A stretch of DNA of 64,000 nucleotides from Benincasa hispida (GCF_009727055.1 NC_052353.1:41408566-41472565), one strand, 5' to 3'; counted from the first letter of the stretch, positions 35,116 to 46,935 are shown. Notes: generated by a model not told the origin, from the letters alone. Program-made: numbers and translations.

Positions 35116-36735
35116 ATTTTTTCATTGTCCACCCCCTCTCTTTGGATATAACCTTTTGTCACCAGTCGAGCCTTAAAGGTTTGTACCTTATTGGCTTGGT
35201 ATCGTTTTCTCTGTAGATCCATTTACAACCAATAAGTTTTACCCCATCTTGCTGATCTACAAGTATGAGACCGAATTGAAGTACATAGACTCTATTTCGA
35301 GGTCCATGGCTTTGATCCACTGATCTCGGTCTACATCATTCATTGTCCGTTTATAGGTCAATAGATCCTCTAGGCCATCATCAGATGTGATGATATGAGT
35401 TTCTTTTGAATAACCCTTCCACTGTGTCGAGACATTCTCTACTATGAAGAAGGATGTGATTGACTAGAAGTACTTGCTCCATCAACAATTCTTGTTGAAG
35501 GGCCAGCCTCATCAACAATTCTTATTAGTTTATTTGTTGCTTCTTTCAAAATTCCATTTAATACTAGCTTACTGTGAGGTTTATGTGGTCTTCTTTTAAG
35601 TAGTATTTGTTGATACAAACACTTTATCATCTTGAGGATCATAAAACAGACCACCTTTCATTTCCTTGGGATATCCGACGAATAGGCACAATTTTGAACT
35701 ACATTTAAACTTCTTCGAGTTTTGCACCAACACGTGTGTCGGGCATCCCCAAATTATGAAGTAACATAAATTACCTTTACACCCACTCCATAATTCATAA
35801 GGTGTTTCAGAAACACTTTTCGAAGGAACCATGTTCAAAATGTAACCACAGTCTATACTGCATATCCCCAAAACGAATTAGGCAACTAAGCATAGCACAT
35901 CATTGAATGAACCATGTCTAACAAGGTTCTATTTCTCCTCTCTGATACATCATTTTATTGAGGTGTACTGGGTGCTATGAGTTGGGACTGGATTCTATGT
36001 TCTATCAAATAGTCTTTAAAATTCAAGTTCATATACTCACCACCTTGATCTGATTGAAGTGTTTTAATTGTTTTACCTAATAGGTTCTCAACCTCAACCT
36101 TATATTCCCTAAACTTTTCAAGAGTTTCAGACTTATGATGCATTAGGTAAACATAGTCATACCTTGAACAATCATCAATGAAACTGATGAAATACTCACA
36201 CCCTCCTCGTGCTTTGACATTCATCTGACCACAGAGGTCTGAATGCAAGAGTTCTAAGGTTTCTTTAGCTCTAAGACCTTTTCCTGTAAAAGCTCTTTTG
36301 GTCATTTTACCGTCAAGACAGGATTCACATGGAGGTAAAGAATTGTCTTCTAATTGACTTAGGAGTCCACTCTTGACGAATCTCTTAATTCTATTGAGAT
36401 TAATGTGTCCAAGTCTCAAGTGCCGAAGATAGGCATTAGGAGAAACTTTTGGCCTTTTATTTTGAGTTTAAGTTATTTTAAAATTTTCAATATTCAAATT
36501 AGCTTTTGCCTCAGTTGGTTTTAACACATATAAGTTGTTTTCAAGTTTTGTAGAATATATTTGAACACTTCTTGAGCTAATGAACGCTTCATTAATATCA
36601 AAAGATATTTTATACAATTTTTCAAACAAACAAGATATAGATATTAAATTCCTTATCATATCAGGAACATAAAATACATTTTCAAGTAAAGTCTCCCACT
36701 ACTTTAGCTGAAATTGTCACAATGTCATCGCAACT
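35116..36735 (-). pseudogene. Copia-4 protease end, integrase and RT start
   Basis: Read on the minus strand from 36735. First the end of protease with FYVPDMIRNLISISCL, then the pre-integrase zinc region with MRLGHINLNRIKRF and CESCLDGKM (an H..H..CX2C pattern). The integrase core has the DDE residues in LLHSDLCGQM, TLQSDQGGEYM and the glutamate in SERRNRTLLDM (36420-35900). A C-terminal part with GCPTHVLVQNSKKF and SKLCLFVGYPKEMKGG follows, then RT start residues ARLVTKGYIQREGVDNE next to the solo LTR. A stop follows STPQ (normally before NGVSER). Nothing upstream of protease is present: gag and the 5' LTR are lost at 36735. Confidence 0.88.
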
Positions 36736-36914
36736 CCGAGCGGCCGACGTCCTTATAAGTGTGATTGGTCTAGAGTCGCCACCAATCATTATAAGTGTGA
36801 TTGGTCACCTATTTTTAAAAGGAAAAAATGTGGTCTACTTATCGAAGTTAGGTTCGAGGGTTGTGGAGCGTAGAGAAGGTATTAGCACCCTATAACACCT
36901 GTTTGAAAACATCT
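36736..36914 (+). other. Remnant resembling a Tat/Ogre-type gypsy element
   Basis: Contains the words TCTAGAGTCGCCACCAATCA, duplicated TATAAGTGTGATTGGTC, and AGAAGGTATTAGCACCCTA, which I associate with Tat/Ogre-type elements. It has no coding frame and is cut at 36914 by the CATCT duplication of the next element. The right-hand continuation should be at 49131. Confidence 0.45.
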
Positions 36915-37128
36915 TGTTGAATGATAAAATTTTTGACCAATCATAAGTCCCCACGTCGTTTGCTAAATTAATGACGAATTTTTAAATCATTAACTTTGGG
37001 TCCAATTAGAAGTTGATACATGTTCCTAATTGAATTGAAGACCAGTTTCGATGACGTCACGCGGTTGAATCAGATGAGATTAAGTTGGCTCAATTTGATA
37101 TTATTATTTGGGTTCAAAGTCCAAACTA

Positions 37129-37164
<36 letters not shown>

Positions 37165-37618
37165 TTAAATTGGACCCAAATTTCAGATCAAGCCCAAAAC
37201 CAACTAATTGGACCCAAGGGCCAGGCCCATAGACCAACCAAGCCCACGAAGCCACCTGAGAACTCTATAAATAGAGAAGTTCTCTTCATTTGTAGAGGCA
37301 TCATTTTTCTACATTCAGAGGACCCAAAGAGAATTCATCAAACAATCAAAAGACTCCCAAGTCTCTTGAGGCTGCACTCTTATAAGACAGAAGACCCTTG
37401 AAGACACAAAGACTCTTCCATGACTTCTACTCCAAACTTTACTTCAAGACGTTCGGTGCTTTTTTTCTCCAAGTCAAGCACATTCACCCAACTGAAGAGA
37501 GAATCAGAAGGATCAAGTATTAGAGATCGAACCACATTGCATTAAATCAACTTCAACATCAACACGGACTCGAGTTCAACTCCACGAAACATATTTCTTT
37601 GGAAATCTCGTGTGAACA
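36915..37618 (+). repeat. Tat element 5' LTR
   Basis: Starts TGTTGAATGATAAAATT and ends CTCGTGTGAACA. It has a run of 32 A (37130-37161). The TATA box CTATAAATAG (37264-37273) lies in the loop of an inverted repeat, GAGAACT (37258-37264) and AGTTCTC (37278-37284). The 5' LTR has about 45 bp that the 3' LTR lacks, just after the A run. Confidence 0.92.
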
Positions 37619-37622
37619 AAAT

Positions 37623-37640
37623 TGGCACGCCCGATGGGAC
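37623..37640 (+). other. Primer binding site of the Tat element
   Basis: TGGCACGCCCGATGGGAC, five bases after the LTR end. The position and TGG start fit a tRNA 3'-end complement. I cannot name the tRNA with confidence. Confidence 0.65.
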
Positions 37641-37682
37641 TTCTCTACCTCTCATCTCTTTCTCAGCATTCAAACAAGCCAA

Positions 37683-39600
37683 ATGTCGCCTAAGAAGGCG
37701 GCATCCAAATCTCCTAAGAGGATGGCATCCAAAGCTTCCTCCACAAACGACTCGTACAAGGGACCGGTCACCCGCGACCGCTCAAGAGAAATCACATAGG
37801 AGCAAGAGCAGAGCTCCCTCATCGCCCATAACATCTTGAGGCAAATGATGGAATCTCCACAAAGTGGGGTTGTCATCAAGGAAAACACCTTGTTCAACAA
37901 CTCTACTTTCGCATCCAGCAAGCTAAAAAGAGATTCACCGCCAAATGTGATTTCTGTCATGATGGCAGATGTGACGGCTGAAGCGGCCATGGCTGAAATG
38001 GAAAGGAAGATTAACTTTCTGATGAAAGGCGTCGAGGTTCGAGATCATGAGATCGCTTCCCTGAAAAAACAAATGCAGTCTCGAGAGGCTGCTGAATCAA
38101 GCCAAGCACCCATGATCAAAGCAATCGACAAGGGGAAGACCGTGCTACAAAAAAACCAATTGCAACAGTCAGCCTCGGTGGCCTTTTTGTCAGTCTAACA
38201 ACTGCAAGACATGATCATGACCTCCATAAGAGCTCAATATGGAGGGTCGGCCCAAACTTCCTTCATGTATTCCAAGCCATACACCCAGAGGATCTACAAT
38301 CTGAGAATGCCTACAGGGTATCAGCCCCCAAAGTTCCAACAATTCAACGGAAAGGGAAACCCAAAGCAACACATCGCCCACTTCGTAGAAACATGCAAAA
38401 ATGCGAGAACAAGAGGAGACCTACTAGTCAAACAGTTCGTCAGAACCCTCAAAGGGAACGCTTTTGACTGGTACACAGACTTAGAGCCTGAGGTGATTGA
38501 CAATTGGGAGCAACTTGAAAGAGAATTCTTGAATCGCTTCTACAGCACTAGCGCACCGTTAGCATGATGGAGCTAACGAACGCCAAATAATGGAAAGGAG
38601 AGCTAGTCGTCGACTATATCAACCGATGGAGAGCTCTGAGTCTGGATTGCAAAAATCGACTCACCGAATTGTCTGCTGTGTAAATGTGCACGCAGGCTAT
38701 GCACTGGGAACTTCTCTATATCCTATAGGGGATAAAGCCCCGTACCTTTGAAGAATTGACGACCCGTGCTCACGACATGGAGCTAAGTATCACCAACAAA
38801 TGAACGAGGGACTTTCTGAACCACGAACCGAGGAAAGACAAGAAGGAGGTGAAGGGCATTGAGAAAATTGTGAAGGGCACCACGAAGGAATCAATGGTCA
38901 TTAATACAACCCAATTGAAGTTCTCTTCAAAAGGGAAAGAAAAGAAGATAGAGAAGAAAGACGAAGAAAACGAAAGACATGTCCCAACCCTGAAGGAACG
39001 ATAGGAAAAAATCTACCCATTCCCCGACTCTGACGTAGCGGATATGCTTGAGCAACTATTGGAGAATCACCTTATCCAAGTACCAGAATGTAGATGACCG
39101 GAATAGGCCAGCAAGGTGGATGATCCTAACTACTGCAAGTATCACAGGGTCATTAGCCACCTAGTCGAAAAATGTTTCGTACTGAAGGAATTGATCCTCA
39201 AATTGGCCCGTTAAAGGAAAATAGAGCTGGATCTAGACGTGATGATCCAAACGAATCATGCCGTAGTGACGGTAACTCCAAGCGTGGCACCGTCAACCAT
39301 ATTTTATGAAGAAAGGGAGAGTTCAGTCCTGTTTGGGACCTTCGAACCTGTGGTAGTGCGGTTTCTGCAGGAAGTCCAAACTACAGACCCTCAAAACGGA
39401 AGAGAGCGCACTAACGATGACAATAACGGAGGTTGGATCCTTATGGTGCGCTGTAAGAAGGAAAGATTGAACTTTACCCAGAAAGAGCAACGCTCTCATA
39501 GAAGCTACAAGGGAAAGAGCAAGGCACAAAAAAGGAAAGGTAGAAAAAAGGCTCAAAGGCCCAAGGTTGTCGACGGAAGAGATGAGGATATTCCTCGTCC
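37683..39600 (+). pseudogene. Tat element gag
   Basis: Starts at ATG 37683 (MSPKKAASKSPK). A basic N-terminus leads to a helical region with AEAAMAEMERKINFLMKG, then the retrotransposon gag core GYQPPKFQQFNGKGNPKQHI, FVRTLKGNAFDWYTDLEPE and WEQLEREFLNRFYST (38290-38560). Near 39120 there is a CKYHRVISHLVEKCFVLK zinc-knuckle-like motif. Stops occur at 37797, 38198, 38565, 38589 and several later positions, and frames shift in the second half. In Tat elements gag builds the particle. The 3' end is a lysine-rich stretch (39480-39560). Confidence 0.82.
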
Positions 39601-39610
39601 TAGATGACAG

Positions 39611-40340
39611 ATGACCTTAGCAGATTTCCTCCTGAAGAACTTCTGCAATTGGGGTTCAGAGGAGATACCAGAGATCGTCGTATGTCATGCTGTCAGTATC
39701 AGGGAAGAGGAAGATACCATTCCAGGCCCATTAAAATCGATAGGAGAACCAAAGTATTCGTCACTATTCAACATAGACGACCTGCTTTCACTCCCGCCAG
39801 AAGCTAAGACGACCCTTATTGGTGCATCGACCCACACAGCACGTGTTTATGCCTCATGTTGCACGTCTATAGGCTTCTCAGACGAAGATCTGCTACTGGG
39901 ATCCAAATTGCATAATAGACCTTTGCACGTCTCTGGATACATTCGAGAATAGAGAGTTAGGCATATTCATGGAAGAGCTATCAAACAGCAAATTAGTAAT
40001 TCAGGTTTTCAATTAAGGCAGCCAAAGGGCGATAGGCATGATACACTTAGAGCTCCTCATTGGCAATCTGAAGGCCGACACGCTGTTTCATGTGATAGAC
40101 TCATAGATCACCTACAAACTGCTATTGGGACGCCCTTGGATTTATGGGAATGGTGTGATTACATCGATACTACATCAGTGTTTCAAGTTTTACCAAGACG
40201 GGATTAAGAAGGTCGAAGCAGATTCTAATCCGTTTTCTGAAGTCAAGTCTCACTTCGCAGATGCAAAGTTTTACCTAAAGAGCGAGAATTCCGGTGAGAC
40301 GATGCCGGCAGAGAATTGCTGACAAAGAAAGTGAGTAGAT
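39611..40340 (+). pseudogene. Tat element protease with catalytic core deleted
   Basis: The upstream part is recognisable: EEIPEIVVCHAV and GFSDEDLLLGSKLHNRPLHV, ending GYIRE at about 39948. The sequence then jumps to ELGIFMEELSNSKLVIQ and on to LFHVIDS, YKLLLGRPWIYGNGVITSIL and KKVEADSNPFSE. In related elements a stretch with the catalytic aspartate (a D-x-G-S type motif) lies between GYIRE and LGI; it is absent here, a deletion of about 20-25 codons at roughly 39950-39955. Further stops (39950, 40015) occur. The protease would process gag and pol. Confidence 0.78.
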
Positions 40341-43300
40341 CCCGGTCGAAGTCGCCAGTAGACACGGAGAAAAGGGTAGGTAGCAAGGTACGAGCCTCCA
40401 GCCCAAAAGAGAATAGAATGTATCTCGGCGTTGGAGAAACACCCGTGGTGAGGGGCGAGAAAGCCTCAAAACCTCCGATTCTTCGCTATGTCCCTTTGTT
40501 GAGACGAAACAAGGGTGAGTCACCTTTTACGGAATGCTCAAAAGGTTTGCAGGTCAGCGACATAGAAATTCTAAAGGAGAGTTTTGTCACACCCCTCACG
40601 CTGATAACGAAGCAGGAAGTCTATAAGTCGGAGGCGGAAGTGACAGGGTCAAAGCTGCCCGAGAGGCGAACGAAAGACAGATTCGATCACAAAGCTTACG
40701 AGCTGTAGGCGAAGGTAAGCTACGACTTCACAACTCACACTAAGTTCAAAAGTTTGAAAATTTACGCACAACCCCGACTCTCGCCAACCCAAAAGAAGGT
40801 TTTGCAAGAGAGACATGCTATACCCATGTCGAGGGTGGGTCTCGGATATGAGTCGTTAGAGCCACTCTGCATAATCAGAAAAGCGAAGGGGAAAGTGGCC
40901 AACAACAATCATATCACTGCGGAAGAAGTTGATGAAACAAGAGAGAAGAAGGGCAAAGATAAAAGTGCCTCAGCCTTCGACAGTATTAGACCACCTGCCA
41001 CACGCGCCTTGGTCTTTGAAAGATTAAGCATGACAGAAGCAGAAAGAGAAAGCCCGCATATTATTCCAAGAGATACTCGACGCTCAGTCTTTCGAAAGTT
41101 AACTCCGCCAAATGAAGAAAATGAGGAAATCATCTGTCAATCTCCGGTGGTGGTGCGACCGTCAGCCTTCGAAAGACTAGGCACAGTTCCAAAGAAGAGT
41201 GAAGGAAAACCCCGCATTCCCATTTTTTATGGCTTGAAGGACGAGAGGGCTAAATATCCCCTTGATCAATATGTCCCTAGTAAGACAAAGAGGAAGGGAA
41301 GAGCCTGCGCTGACGCCCTCGAAACAACTACAGGAAAGAGGGGGCCGATACCTCGAGCGTCCATCTGGCGGCGAATACACCTTAAAAATGTCGAAGCGTT
41401 ATCAGACCAGAAGCCATCAAAAGAGGCAAGAAGTGATGGAGAAATCCGTAGTACCATCCCTTCACGCATGAAGAGAAAGACCTTCGTTACTCTAAACACA
41501 AGTGAGGGCACGCTCAAATTAAAGAGGCGCGACGTCGTTTTCACATATTCTAAGAATGGAAATCTAGAGCATGAGGAAGGCGAAACTTCGTGCCACAACA
41601 TCACCATCACCGAAGAATCCGAAGAAGGTATGACCGAAGAGGAATTGGAGGACGCTCCGCAAGGGCTAGAGGACGGTTGTCAATCCAAGGTGGACGAGCT
41701 AAAAGAGGTGAATCTGGGCACTGTAGAAGAGCTGCGTCCGACTTACATCAGTACGTCTCTCTCGGAAGAGGAGGAGGACGAATACATGAGTTTACTCATC
41801 GAATACAGGGATGTTTTCACCTGGTCATACAAAGAGATGCCAGGACTAGATCCAAAAGTAGCAGTCCACCATCTTGCAATCAAACAAGGGTGTCGACCCG
41901 TTAAGCAGGCTCAACGACGCTTTCAGCCAGAACTTATCCCCCAAATTGAGGTTGAGATCAATAAACTGATTGAGCTAGGTTCATTCATGAAGTTAAATAT
42001 CCAACATGGATAGCCAACATCGTCCAGGTTAGAAAAAAGAATGGACAGCTTCGTGTTTGCGTAGACTTTCGCGACCTAAAAAACGTCTGTCCTAAAGACG
42101 ATTTTCCATTGCCCATCACAGAAATCATGGTCGATGCGACAATGGGACATGAGGCCATATCCTTTATGGACGGATCTTCCAGATATAACCAGATACGGAT
42201 GGCCCTCGCAGACAAGAAAATGACTGCATTTCGAACCCCAAAAGGGATATATTATTACAAGGTAATGCCCTTCGGGTTGAAGAACGTCGACGCTACTTAT
42301 CAACGTGCCATGTAGAAAGTGTTTGATGATATGTTGCACAAACATGTGGAGTGATATGTGGATGACCTTGTGGTCAAGACCAAGCGACAAAAGAACCATT
42401 TGAAAGATCTAAGGACCGTGTTCGATCGCCTGTGAAAGTACCAGTTAAAGATGAACCCCTCAAATGCGTGTTTGGCGTAACTTCAGGAAAGTTTCTGGGT
42501 TTCGTTGTGAGACATCGAGGGATAGAGATAGACCAATCTAAGATTGATGCCATCTAGAAGATGCCAAGACCAAAAAATCTACATGAGCTGAGAAGTTTGC
42601 AAGGACATATGGCCTACATCCAGAGGTTTATTTCTAACTTGGCAGGGCGGTGTCAACCCTTTCAAAGATTGATTAGAAAGGGAGAGAAATTCGAATGGGA
42701 CGAGACCTGTCAGAATGCTTTCAATAACATAAAGAGGTACCTGATCAACCCTTCTGTCTTAGGAGCCTCAGTAGTAGACAAGTCGTTGATACTATACATT
42801 GCAACGCAAGAGAGATCACTGGGGGCACTATTGGCACAAGAAAGACAAAAGGGAAAAGAACGTACTCTCTATTACTTAAGTAGAACCCTAAATGGAGCCG
42901 AGATCAATTATTCCCCTATAGAGAAGACGTGCCTCGCACTGTTCTTCACCGTAGATAAGTTGAGGCACTACATGTAGGCCTTCATAGTTCACTTAATTGC
43001 GAAAGGCGACCCCATCAAATACGTCCTGCTAGGCTGGTCATCTCAGGACGTTTAGCCAAATGCGCAATCATGCTTCAACAGTACGACATTGTCTATGTAC
43101 CACAAAGGACAGTTAAAGGGCAGACATTGACCGACTTCCTGGCAGATCACCCGGTTCCATCAGATTGGGAGTTAAGTGAAGACTTGCCCGATGACGAAGT
43201 TCTCTTCACAGAGACCTCCGGACTGTGGGTCTTGTTCTTTGATGGAGCGGCACGAAAAAGCGGTGGGGGGCAGGTATCATCCTCATTTCGCCAGAAAAGC

Positions 43301-43590
43301 TCATGCTGCCTTATAGCTTCGCACTTGCCGAGTCATGTTCAAATAACATCACCGAATACCAAGCTTTAATAATTAGCCTCCAAATGGCCTTAGAGATTGG
43401 AGTAGATTGTATAGAAATCTTCAGCGACTCAAAGTTGATAATCAATTAACTCTTATGCTAGTACGAGGTAAAGCATGACGACTTGAAACCCTACTTCACT
43501 TACGCTCGCCAGATAAATTGAGAAGTACGAAAGCGTGGCATTGGAACATGTCCAAAGGACGAAAAACAAGAAAGCGGACGAAAAACAATA
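40341..43590 (+). pseudogene. Tat element RT, RNase H and second (archaeal-type) RNase H
   Basis: A linker rich in charged residues (40341-41760) is open from 40754 to 42013. RT begins around 41800 with YRDVFTWSYKEMPGLDP and VKQAQRRFQPELIPQI. It continues in another frame: VRKKNGQLRVCVDFRDLKNV, ISFMDGSSRYNQIRMA (motif A), VMPFGLKNVDATYQRAM and the catalytic YVDDLVVK (42355-42378), each broken by stops such as 42313 and 42352. RNase H follows at 42561-43000 (LHELRSLQGHMAYIQRF, then SLGALLAQERQ and YSPIEKTCLALFF). A second RNase H follows, with LFFDGAARKSGGG, TEYQALI and IEIFSDSKLIINQL (43220-43450). It stops near 43590, where integrase would be expected. Confidence 0.86.
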
Positions 43591-43599
43591 ACCTCAATC

Positions 43600-46486
43600 T
43601 TGTTTATCGCCCCCCGCATCTCTACGGCCTCAAGCTTATGCCGAGTCAAAAGGCCTTCGCTCTCAGAAATCAGTAGCGATATTTCAGACCGTTTGGCCCT
43701 GATGGCCTCCAACCTGGCTAGTAGTGTCTCTTTTTCTAGTAAGGCCTGGGAGTCGCGTTCAAGTAGTGCCTTTCATTTAGCAAAAGCACTACTCACATCA
43801 TACAGTATCTTCTCCAGATCAGACTTAGCCTCCTTTAAACGTTGCTCCTTACTTGTTTGAGTTAGTTTGGAGGAATAGGATAATTGAAACTGATTGTACT
43901 TCTACAGGTTTCGAAAGTACTCATCAACAAGTTTTCTGAAAGAAGGGAGGTTGGCACCAAAAATGTCGAAAATGGCTCAGAATATCTCATGTGTTTCTTT
44001 CTCCAGACTAAGAACCTTCTCGAAAGGAGTACGCATGATCTTCTTGTGCATAGTCTCCCACATGGCTGAGGCTGTATGTCGTCGAACGTCGGAAACTATG
44101 GTGGCAGCACAGAACTCGGAAATCTCGGGGACGACCGGAGGTAGTGCTCTATCTACTTATCTCGGGGACTCATTACCACTTGGACTTGCCAAGACCTTCG
44201 ACGCTTCTTTGGGTTGGAGAACCCTTCCTACCACAGGCAACAAGGGGGAATTAGTTTCCTTGGCTACGTAATCTGAAGCCTCGATATTCCTGACGACCAC
44301 CGCCTCCTTGGATATGAGGATGTCACCGGGGATAGCATGCACTGGACAGGACCTTGGCACGGGATCCACCAACAATACTTTGGAGATACCAACGCCCTTA
44401 ATGGCTAAGTCAATGGCAAAAGAGCCCACTAAAGATTCTTGAGGTGGACTGCAGAAGGAGAGACTAAATGTAAACCGTATAGTTTAAAAAACAAAATAAG
44501 AAGACGAGACGAGCAGACTTATATAAGGACAACATACCAGTAGATTGAGAGCGTCAGAAGCCACCAGATCATTCTGAACTCTCTCAAGACAATCGGCATC
44601 CAAGGCCCTGTGTTTTTTGGAGGGTCGCTTCCAACAACGATCACTGTGTACATATTATGACTGTCCTCCTCAACCGGTTTGGAAGCGTCTTTTTGTACGA
44701 TCGCCGCCACCTCCTCAGTCAGGCGAAGTTGCTTCCACCCATGGTTGATACCTCTACCTTTGGGTAATCTCAGCGGCACTAGGGGAGGAGTAGCACTAGT
44801 CACTAACAAATGACGATTCCCTTCGAAGTAGTTCCCCTGCTTTGCTAACCACCAATCCTTCGACCGTGGGGTAACATGAGTGTGTGGATCCAACGTACGG
44901 GCCGGCAAGAATACCTGAGATAAGGGCTTGCATCTTATGCATAATCTTCAATAATGTAAAACGTTCTTCGACGTAGGAGCGGAGGTCCTGATGGAAGCCG
45001 AACTGTCGGCCGAAACGAAAGGAACTATACGACTCTATAGTTCAGACGTTCCCACACTGGGAGGATATGTAACCTGATCACATGTTGGAGAAATAACTGG
45101 ACTTCAGAAAAGATAGGTCTCTATCGTCAATTAGACGTTCATGCCTGCTCTTGTTCAGAATGCTTGCGTGCCACTAAATACTGGCGCCGCTATGGATCAA
45201 TTCCCATGCCTCATACTCGTCGAAGTAAATCGAGCCACCTTCGCCAAAAAAGCAGACCATCTTGGGACCTCGAACAACGACAGGAACGGGGTAATGCGTG
45301 TTGAAGTAATGGGCCAACCAACTATGGACAAAATGCATGGAAAAGTGAAAGTCCATGTGCCCGATCGGGTTCGAAGCCTCTGCTATCAGCCCTAGTCCAT
45401 GATAGATGTTGGCCAAGACCAGAACGGCGAGACTATAAACAGTCCCATGAGCCATCAAACTAGCTATTCTGAAGACCCTGGGGTGAAGGTAACCGCCTTT
45501 CTGAGGAAATACAAAAAGGCATAACCAGCAGGACAGAAAGACGGCCAGATAAGTTTTGTCTTTCAACTCGTCTTTGACCTCTAACTCCGTGAATAGCATG
45601 ATCTCCCTGCTTGACCAATCTAGAATGCAATCTGCGAACCGTTAGGATTTTGCATGGACCGAGACCGAGAGGCTTTCTTTTGCTTCCATGTAACGGGCTT
45701 GTCATATTTGTGAGCCCCTAGGAACCAAAAAGAATCCAGGAGCTGATAGACACTAAGGAATAATGCTTCGAGGGAGTCGTGTGATTTTCTTTCTGCGAGC
45801 ACACTATCAAAAAATACGTATTAAAGAGGTGTTCACACATCTTCGGCAAGTACCTCTCTTTGTCGCGGTGACCGGTTAGCTCTTTGAGGGAAGGAACCAC
45901 CTCTTCGTAAAAGCTTCCTCTGACCGGAAGTCAATCGAGAAACCAGAGGTCCCACAAAGAAATCGATGCTTCGCCCGCCATAGTATGGAGAGTGTTGGTT
46001 GAAGGGCACCAGGCTTCACAGAAAGCTCGAACTATGTCACCACTGCGATCATACGTGTACAAAGAGGCCGACACTGCGCCAAGCAAACTGACGTCACAAA
46101 GGAATCGCTTGTTTCGACCTACTGAAACCTCAAGCCACTCCCAGTAAAAGTCAACGAAGCCGAATTCTCCAGGGACTTTCGTCACGACGGTCTAGCGGAC
46201 CTGACCCTCAATTATGCGACGTCAAAGAGTCAGCACTCGATCGAGATTTGGGGTCTTCTCATGAATAGAAGATCGCAGGATCCATGCACGTTCCCCTCGG
46301 GTCAAGGGCACTTCCATCGACAATTTGGAAATGATCATGTTATCATCTTAACTTGGCCAATGATCAGCGAAAGGACCGGCTAATGATTTTGCTACAGAAA
46401 GGCTAAGTCCTTCCTTCATGGGCTGACTCCAGTCTTATCACAAGATGCCTCTTACCAGATGAAACGTGCTCGGTGAAGTGAACCAT
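43600..46486 (-). pseudogene. Antisense plant-mobile-domain (PMD) gene carried by the Tat element
   Basis: Minus strand, starting at ATG 46486 (MVHFTEHVSSGKRHLVIR). A frame change after GRT and stops at several places mark it as a pseudogene. The PMD landmarks are ordered: VPGEFGFVDFYWEWLEV, LGAVSASLYTYDRSGDIVRA, FCEAWCPSTNTLHTMAGEAS (46185-45950), VVPSLKELTG, then KDKTYLAVFLSCWLCLFVFP, FRIASLMAHGTVYSLAVLVL and ANIYHGLGLIAEASNPIG (45560-45350). A RFGRQFGFHQDL motif and a C-terminal coiled-coil-like region (MEAIRAKRSEISLLISES, 43712 down) close it. PMD proteins of the aminotransferase-like type occur as host genes and in transposable elements of plants. Their biochemical role is unclear, and nothing here suggests a catalytic activity. 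The gene replaces integrase. Confidence 0.83.
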
Positions 46487-46494
46487 TGTTCTGC

Positions 46495-46560
46495 AAAAAA
46501 AAAAAAAAAAGAGAAATATAATTATATATATATATAACACACACACAACACACACATCAC
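46495..46560. repeat. Low-complexity tract between PMD start and 102-bp repeats
   Basis: An A run (46494-46511), then a TA-rich tract (46517-46535) and a CA tract (46540-46558). It lies where the antisense PMD gene's 5' leader or promoter would be. Confidence 0.8.
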
Positions 46561-46578
46561 TGAGATCCTTCTGAGATC

Positions 46579-46935
46579 GAACAGGAGAGTTGTAAACCTT
46601 TGCGGAGCCCTTCCCATGATGACCTGGATGCACAAGCGGCGCATAAGGCAGATTTTTCCAAGATCCGCCTTAGGGTGACCGAATGGGAGAGTATATGCCT
46701 TTGTGGGGCCCCTCCCATGATGACCAGGATGCAGGAATGGTGCTACGAGGCAACCTTTCGAAGATCCTCCCTAGGGTGATCGAATGGGAGAGTTGTAAGC
46801 CTTTGTGGGACCCCTCCCATGACGACCAGGATGCAGGAATGGTGCTACGAGGCAAACCTTTCGAGGATCCTCCCTAGGGTGATCGAATGGGAGAGTTGTA
46901 AGTCTTTGCGGGGCCCCTCCCATGACGATCAAGAT
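46579..46935. repeat. Tandem repeat, about 102 bp, three and a half copies
   Basis: Copies start at 46579, 46681, 46782 and 46885 (partial), with spacings of 102, 101 and 103. Shared words are GAATGGGAGAGTTGTAAG, CCCCTCCCATGA and GATCCTCCCTAGGGTGATC. The array begins about 90 bp upstream of the antisense PMD start codon, so it may contain its promoter or enhancer. Open frames within it arise from the repeat and are not proteins. Confidence 0.92.

Noticed and set aside
43600..43860. Plus-strand serine-rich open frame, considered as an integrase remnant
   Set aside because: It is the shadow of the antisense PMD coiled-coil region; no zinc or DDE residues.
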